Source of the DNA: Bathymodiolus brooksi
Lineage: Eukaryota; Mollusca; Bivalvia; Mytilida; Modiolidae
Length of the DNA stretch: 64,000 nucleotides
Direction of reading: 5' to 3'
Assembly (NCBI GenBank): GCA_963680875.1
Contig: OY804589.1
Location: 20,852,413-20,916,412, forward strand
The notes beneath the pieces are model-generated. The model did not search any database. It saw nothing but the letters and a program-made list of their open reading frames with translations, and was not told the DNA's origin. This document shows positions 57,353-64,000 of this stretch, one piece after another (position 1 is the stretch's first letter; every line of letters begins with the position of its first letter). The position numbers and the translations under genes are program-made.

Positions 57353-59307
57353 CACTACAAAGTCAAGAAATTCTGAATAGACCAGTTTTTGTGCTAAAAA
57401 TTCAGAAAAATTCTGAACATTCTGAACATTGACTGAGAATTCTGAACAGATTCTGAACATTCTGAACATTGAATGAACAGAGTCTGAACAAATTCTGAAT
57501 ATTCTGAACATTGCTTGAAAAGTCTGAACAGATTATAAAAATTATGAACAGTGTCTGAACAGATTCGGAACATCCTTAGCATTGTCTGAAAAGTCTGAGC
57601 AGATTATGTACATTGTCTGAAAAGTATGAACAGATTCTGAACATTCTGAACATTCTGAACATTGCTTGAAAAGTCTGAACAGATTCCGAACATTATGAAC
57701 AGTATCTGAACAGATTCGGAACATCCTCAGCATTGTCTGAAAAGTCTGAACAGATTCGGAACATTGTCTGAAAAGTATGACCATATTCTGAACATTCTGA
57801 ATATTGTCTGAAAAGTCTGAACAGAGTCTAAGCATTCTGATCATGTCTGAACAGAGTCTAGACATTTTAACTAAATATGTCATGTGATATTTCACTTATT
57901 AATTAGCTTTTTAAAATCAAATTACAACAAATATATTATTTCTTTTCTCATTAAATTTGTCATTTTCTTTATTTCAATTTTTCTTTTCAAATCAATATAT
58001 TTTACTTCATTTTCATTAGATTTTAACTAAATATAGCATGTGATATTTCACTAATTAATTTTCTTTTATTACATTACAACAACTATATTATTTCATTTCT
58101 CGTTAAATTTGACTTTTCTTTATTTCAATCCTTCTTCTTAAATCAATATATTTTACTTCATTTTCATTATATTTTAGCTAAATATAAAATGTGACATTTG
58201 TGACAGAGTCTCAACATTCTTAACATTGTCTGAATAGTCGGCTGATTCCTGACATTCTTTAAATTTTGTGAAATCACGGCTTTGTCAACATTCTTGATAA
58301 TGTTTAAATATTCTAATGTATTTTTTTACAGGACTTATATTTCAACCCAAAGACTTTTTTCTATTTATTCAAAATAGACAATTGAAATACTCATTTCACG
58401 ATTAATAAGATGGATATTAGAAATTGTGTTTTTTTTTTGTTGCCTATTGTATAATAAAAGTTTGATGCTGTGTTGATATAGCGGTGCATGTCAGGTGTAA
58501 TTTTATATAGTTTTTACTTCCTTTAAAATGGATAAAATAGATCAAGAGATGGATTATTGAATTTGTTGACATATTTTTTAAAATACTTTCATAGTTATTT
58601 TTTTGCGGTACGTCTAAACACCGCTCAGGACTCCTGAGTGCACTCAGGACATACAATGTGCACTCAGAATATGAAAAAAAGGGTTTATTAGATATTGAAG
58701 TAGATCATCTTATTCGATATTTGATTTCCAATCGTAGGCAATAGGATTGAAATCGATAGTATCAATATGCTTTTAAGTTGTAACCAATTGTGTGCGACAC
58801 GTGCCATAGCTGTGTAGTCAGTCATGCGTGAACGCATGTCTATTGTAGCCATTGGTGCTGAGATGGCCATCAAGCGCGCAATAAGCAAAATAATTAGATT
58901 GACAAAGTGAAAAAGAAGAATCGTAAAATGATATATATACACAATTAATACATTGTTGTGTACTAGATATGCAATGAAAATTTATTCAAATTTATACGGA
59001 AATAAAATGGTATTATTTTTTTTTCAATATGAAATTGATTTTTTTACCCATATTTCCAAGAGATTTTCTTTATCCTGGAATTAAATTAAATGAAGTAATC
59101 CCAATATAAAATGTGATTTGTTTTTAATTTACATATGCACATATAACATGAGAATTCGTTTTTTCTATCAAATATTGCAAATGAGAGAATAATTATCTGT
59201 TCATTTAAGTTCATTTTCCAACAAGAAATTTTCATTTTTAAATTGCAATGAGAATTCTTTTTCATAAAGGTTCAAATTAGAAAATATTATTGAAATTTGC
59301 AGGAGAA

Positions 59308-59935
59308 CTTAAGAGTGATCTCGAAACTATCTCAAGACTATCCTAAATAAGGATGTCGTAACGATGTCCTAAGTGTCAACGCAATAATTAGAAAAATAGA
59401 AATAGTGTGTACAACAACTATTTCTAATTTTAAAATATAGCAAACACTTGATAAACATACTCATAATAAATAAAAGATGTAAATAAAGTGTTTTTTTTTT
59501 TAATTTCATCTACTTTTTACGCTGCATCCCATGAGTCTTTTTTGTGTGATTACTTTCGAGTGAACTGATTTCAAACTTTCAATGAATTACTGATTTAAGA
59601 TGAACAAAAGATATCTCGTGCGCAGTTTAAATTATAATAGAACAATCATTGTTAATTCACTTATTTAGATATAAAAACAACATAAAGGTGCATACCAATC
59701 ATGTTCTACAACCTAATGTTCGATTTTGGTACAGAATATCAAATTATATTGCAATTTCGGGGCTAGGACCATCTTAAGACACCTCCATAGATGTCCTAAA
59801 GTTAAGACAAATTTATTTTACCACATGTCCTAAGTTACGACATGGTCGAGAACACGACTTAGGACTAAGATTTGTCCTAAGATGGTCTTAGGACATGTCT
59901 TAGTCCTAAGACACTTTCCAGAACACGGCCCCTAG
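59308..59935. mobile_element. Harbinger-like non-autonomous insertion, copy 2 only
   Basis: Absent from copy 1 (break near 11622 and 11700). The right end, read in reverse, starts GGGGCCGTGTTCTGGAAAGT. The left end has the matching but degenerate GTGATCTCGAAACTATCTCA. Many GTCCTAAG and CTTAGGAC inverted motifs fill the right 200 bp. GGGGCC termini of this type are common among PIF/Harbinger elements, but no clear TWA duplication is seen. Confidence 0.5.
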
Positions 59936-60078
59936 TGTCTTTTGATGTTCGTGATGAAGATTTTTAAGCGTGGACACACATAACAGCTACAACAACTAAT
60001 AATTAGTTAAAATGTTAATGAAAACAATCGTTATTGTTTTTGACAAAATTGCTAAGAAAACGATAGATATTTTACACA

Positions 60079-60600
60079 ATGAAACCGTTGGAGGAAAATG
60101 AGAATTTTTTTGAAAACAAACTCATTCTGGTCTTTTCCGAGCCATTTGTGAAATTGCTCGCAACAGTTAAGCGCAATGTGTCGTCTTTGGCTATCACCGG
60201 AATCCGGTTACAACTATCAAGAATCTCTCGACAGATTGGCAGAGGTATTATTTCTTATGATTCTTATGCATGCTTGGTATTGGTTGAGTCGTACTACAAC
60301 AGATGTCTTAAGAGAACGACTAGGAGGATCACAACTACAGCACGGACGATTATGGACAACAACAATTGTGAGTCGATTAATAATGTCTTAAAAAAGACGT
60401 TTATTGGACGCCACAACCCATTCCCAAGCTGACAACCAAACTATTGAACGTCATTCGTATTCAACATGTATATTTAAATAAGGGTAATAAAAAAATTACC
60501 GAACTCCGAACAATCTTGCCAAGAAACCTCACCAGAACAAACGACCTCGAACCAATCGTACACAGCCAAGATATTAGAACTTTCTTTATCCATCTTTCAC
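60079..60600 (+). pseudogene. Transposase-like relic in Mutator-like copy 2
   Basis: Counterpart of 11857-12524. The first frame is intact to 60432 and includes DNNNCESINNVLKKTFIGRH. The following frame has KLTTKLLNVIRIQHV and is then cut: about 205 bp corresponding to 12261-12465 are missing and a 42-bp Penelope stub is present instead. The basic end (RPRTNRTQPR) follows. NCESINNVLK is closer to a transposase-type motif than the copy 1 version. Confidence 0.4.
60476..60517 (-). mobile_element. 42-bp Penelope-like family B 3' stub replacing about 205 bp
   Basis: The reverse complement matches the last 40 bases of family B. Relative to copy 1 (12261-12465) the host sequence between the borders is deleted, so this is an insertion coupled to a deletion and not a simple insertion. 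Confidence 0.8.
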
Positions 60601-61295
60601 CTCATTATGTCTTTAGAACTATAACTGAATTAATTGAAATATTGTATATTGTGCTTTGCTTCTGTCATATTATTTTAAATACGCATTCAACAAGTAACAA
60701 GTACATGTACATTAAGCAAATGTGCAGACAAATGATCATCTATTCTTTAATAATTCTATTTAATAAGCTATGTACTTTAAAAAAAATATAATTTCCATAG
60801 TACGTACTTTTTATTTAAAAATATTTCTTATTGTATGTATTTTTTTAAATAATTTTAAGTTTCATAGAACTTACGCAAAAAAAAAGAATATCTCCATAAA
60901 GACCAAACCGTTGTTTTCTGAAAGTATTCATATTTTTAAACTTTGTGATTTTAATACTAAATACATATGCACAAAACATTTTTCACGCATATAACTATTT
61001 ATTATGTATACCTGTTTTTGCTATGAATAATTTGTTTGGCAAAGAAACGATAAAAAATTGTTTATTGGATTTTCATGCATGATCGATCAGTCATCCGGTT
61101 GTGTAATGGGCGGCATGTCAAAGAGATATACGAAAATCCTTCATAACTCCTAAATCGTTCAAGCTATCTGCACAAAACTTTGACAGTTCAATAACTATAA
61201 TGTACTGAAGTCATTTACATGTCCTGTGTCAAACTAAAATAACAGCATCATATCCTGAGTGCACTCATGAGTCCTGAGCGGTGTTTAGACGCACC

Positions 61296-62363
61296 TATTT
61301 GTTTTGCACATAGATACAAGTATAGGGTGCCCCAATGCTACATTTGATTGATGGCTTGAAAACTTTGCATATAGATTCGTCCATGCAGGGATATGACTCC
61401 TCTTTAATACATTGGCAATTGATACCATACTGTTGTATAATATACAGGTTAATAAAATTATTTTGATCTTACTTACATACGTACTTATAGTGTATATTGT
61501 TGTTTTAGCACTTAAGTTGGTTTTAATTAATTGCTAAAAAGTAATTACTAAGTGAAATATCACATGCTATATTTAGTTAAAATATAATGAAAAAGAAGTA
61601 AAATATATTGACTTAAGAAGAAAAATTTGAAATAAAGAAAATGACAAATTTAATAAGAAATGAAATAATATAGTTGTTGTAATTAAAAAATAAATTAATT
61701 AATTAGTGAAATATCACATGCTATATTTAGTTGAAATCTAATGAAAATGAAGTGAAATATATTGATTTTTGATTTAAGAAGATCAATTTGAAATAAAGAG
61801 AATGGCAAATTGAATAAGAAATTAAATAATATAGTTGTTGTAATTTAATTTAAAATAAAATAAGCGAAATATCACCTTCTATATTTAGTTAACATGTAAT
61901 GAAAATGAAGTAAAATATATTGATTAAAGAAGAAAGATTGAGATGACGAAAAAGTCAAATTTGATGAGAAGTGAAATAATATAATTGTTGTAATTTAATG
62001 TTTTTTAAATAATTATTTAGTAAAATATCACATTCTATATTTAGTTAAAATCTAATGAAAATGAAGTAACATATATTGATTTAAGAAGAAAGATTGAAAT
62101 AAAGAAAATGTCAAATTTAATGAGAAATGCAGTGATATAGTTGTTGTAATTTAATTTAAATTCTCTGTTCAGACAATGTTCAAAATATTCAGACTCTGTT
62201 CAGACTTTTCAAGCAATGTTCAGAATCTGTTCTGACTTTTCAGAAAATGTTCAGAATGTTCAGAATCTGTTCAGAATTTTCAGTCAATGTTCAGAATGGT
62301 CAGATTTTTTCGGAATTTCTAGCACAAAAACTGGTCTATTCATAATTTCTTGACTTTTTAGTG
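61296..62363. other. Right part of CACTA copy 2, with empty site for the TTAA element
   Basis: Repeats the AT-rich blocks of 13224-13942 and 22006-22391 without interruption. TTAA at 62045-62048 is the unoccupied target of the 8-kb element. No gene. Confidence 0.75.
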
Positions 62364-64000
62364 ACTGTTGGTATGTATTTCTGCATACTGCACTTCTTAT
62401 GCTGTGCAGATCAGTCGTTCCGTACTGACAAATGGATCAATGAAAATTAGTCATCAAATCAGTTCAGCTTTACAAATTAAGATTGGAAAAGCGGTAATTT
62501 GATTGGCCAAGCAACGCTCATCTGAATGAGACCCGTTATGTCAGCTACATGATCTTAATGTTAGAACTTTGGGTACAAATTAAAAAAATATTATCAACGT
62601 ATGATATCATAAGTGTAATTTTATGACGTTATCTAAAATTACATGACGGTTTAAGTTAAAGATTGAAGAAACTATAAGCATTGAACAGCTACGAATTCAA
62701 AGGAAAGGTTTCAAAAAGTTGTACATGTATATGGGGATATTCTGTTTGTGTTTATATTACATAATATTGGATAAATTACAAAATTTTAGGTTACAAATAC
62801 TTTCTTTCTATATAACCACTTACCAGCGTTTGATGAACAAACTTTGAAAACCAGTAATAAAATTAGTCCCAACATTTTAATATTTTAGACAGTTCTGCGA
62901 CCTTAACACGGAAGTAGATACCTGTTTGCAATTTAAATTCTTGTCTACTAGACCGTACAGTTCCACACAAAATATATACTATATTTAATTGATTATTTGT
63001 TTGCCCTTAGAAAGTATTATAACCAGTTTGTTTATTTAATCGTGTCGCGATCAGGTAATGTTTACGTTTTGTTTCTTTGATGTTGGGTATATCTAATACA
63101 CTTTCTTTGTTGCTTTACTCAGTCAAATGATAAACTATATATCTGGCTGACACCCCTCCGCCCCTCCCCCATTTTTGGTCGTTTAAATGTGTATATTTGT
63201 TATTTTGTAATATTTAACATTTATAGCAATATCACCTCACTCAATGCAACTGACATTTGCTTCATGAATTACAAACTAATTATCTACATGCTTTCTTTGT
63301 CTCATCTGTCATTACATTATAATAGAAAAATAGGGGCAGTCGTGATCATATAGTAGTTGGATTTAGAACTACTTTATAACCACTAAGGTTGTGAGTTCGA
63401 ATCCCTCTAACGGCGAGGTGTACTCGATACAAAATGATATTCAGTGACTTGCAATAGGTCCGTGGTTAAACACCATAATCCTATTCCTAACCCTAATAGA
63501 AATAAATTGAATACCGTAAATATATATTATATGATCTTCTATTCAGAAGGAATATGTTGGCATTTGTTTACTGATTTATTTTGTCAGATACTAGTACGCT
63601 GACATCTGTCTAATTGGCAAAAAATCCAATCATAGTTACACCCGGTGTCGGACGAATCTGAGCTACAATAAAATCAAGCTACTTTTTGTCATTTGGAATG
63701 AAATTTTCCTAAACCACAGAGTTGTTCCAAATGATAGCCATGACAATTTGCTATCTCAACAATACTTTAAAAATACTATTCCAGTTATTCCCCTTTTGCC
63801 AAGTTCTGATAAATTAATAGAAGTCTAGAAAACAAATACGCCCGCATGATATAAGTCTTTTCCATATACAATTTCTGAATGAAAGGGGGGTGGGTTTGAA
63901 GAAGAGAAGAAGTAAGTGACGAGATCTAATTTTAATCAGATAGATTCATCTCCGAAATGAATATATCAATCTCCTGTTCATTTACATCTGGATAAAAATT
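62364..64000 (+). repeat. 2.4-kb tandem unit right of CACTA copy 2, running off the window
   Basis: Starts ACTGTTGGTATG, as at 22392, and follows the unit through the SINE-A copy at 63338-63505 to the window edge. No gene. Confidence 0.85.

Larger units (their letters stand above)
58607..61295. mobile_element. Mutator-like DNA transposon, copy 2
   Basis: Inverted termini of about 46 bp (left 58607-58653 starting GGTACGTCTAAACACCGCTC; right ending at 61295). Flanking near-repeats are TATTTTTTTGC (58596-58606) and TATTTGTTTTGC (61296-61307). It is in the same position as the copy 1 element, so the insertion is shared by descent. A second insertion (59308-59935) and a Penelope stub (60476) lie inside. 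Confidence 0.65.
57353..62363. mobile_element. CACTA (EnSpm-like) DNA transposon, copy 2
   Basis: The left end CACTACAAAGTCAAGAAAT (57353) and the right end (reverse complement, one mismatch) at 62363 enclose 5011 bp. The full inverted terminus is longer here than in copy 1 and includes ACCAGTTTTTGTGCTA. Subterminal repeats lie at 57395-57870 and 62160-62310. It carries the Mutator-like insertion and acts as the empty-site reference for copy 1. No CACTA transposase was found. Confidence 0.82.
54345..64000. repeat. Segmental duplication, copy 2 (copy 1 is about 770-32618)
   Basis: Collinear with copy 1: one 45-bp unit, Ig exon, intron, Ig exon, flank, 2.4-kb-unit fragment, CACTA element with Mutator-like insertion, then resumption of the 2.4-kb unit at 62364 to the window edge. 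It lacks the Ngaro-like and TTAA insertions of copy 1. Divergence is visible but low (a few per cent to about 10 per cent by eye). Confidence 0.9.

Overview
The window is animal DNA, AT-rich and intron-bearing. I read it as a lophotrochozoan, most likely a bivalve mollusc. The pointers are phase 1-1 Ig and thrombospondin type-1 (TSP1) exons with GT/AG borders, tRNA-derived SINEs, a DIRS/Ngaro-type tyrosine-recombinase retroelement, Penelope-like elements, and CACTA-, Mutator-like, TTAA-target and Tc1-like transposons. There is no sign of bacterial or viral genome organisation. The species assignment is inference.

Host genes. All convincing host exons lie on the minus strand. One gene, read from high to low coordinates, has Ig exons at 56082-56309, 54539-54766 and 51674-51904, three TSP1 exons at 42828-43001, 42161-42331 and 40991-41161, and a single-pass membrane exon at 39691-39819. 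Every exon is symmetric (phase 1-1), so any subset splices in frame: a modular Ig-TSP1 surface receptor. Two more Ig exons at 968-1195 and 2175-2402 (the latter with a nonsense codon) look like part of the next paralogue, which continues off the left edge. A decayed C2H2 zinc-finger gene (45164-46287, minus) sits inside an intron of the receptor and has an ETS/CRE-rich candidate promoter.

Segmental duplication. About 815 to 32618 and 54345 to 64000 are two copies of one segment: two Ig exons, then a 2.4-kb tandem-repeat array carrying a CACTA transposon. Copy 2 shows the empty sites for insertions found only in copy 1.

Nested elements. In copy 1 a CACTA element (3487-22391; 3-bp target duplication, short subterminal repeats) carries a Ngaro-like retroelement (about 4174-10294), a Mutator-like element (10955-13223) and an 8055-bp TTAA-target element (13947-22001), which itself carries a nearly complete Penelope-like reverse-transcriptase gene (17471-20404). 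Copy 2 has the CACTA (57353-62363) and Mutator-like (58607-61295) layers only, plus a private Harbinger-like insert. The order of events can therefore be read from the sequence: tandem array, CACTA, Mutator-like, duplication, then Ngaro and TTAA element, with Penelope last.

Most unusual signal. Five very short pieces (31 to about 190 bp) of the 3' end of the same Penelope family are scattered at 22505, 26892, 47018, 51910 and 60476, all in one orientation. Several have an uninterrupted paralogous site in this same window. One lies exactly on a splice acceptor and now supplies its pyrimidine tract. A longer 735-bp truncated copy (48424-49158) sits inside a second Penelope family with a 6-bp target duplication.

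The rest is satellite and minisatellite DNA (45-, 25-, 32-, about 47-, about 70- and about 74-bp units), SINEs, a fold-back region and long stretches with nothing recognisable.
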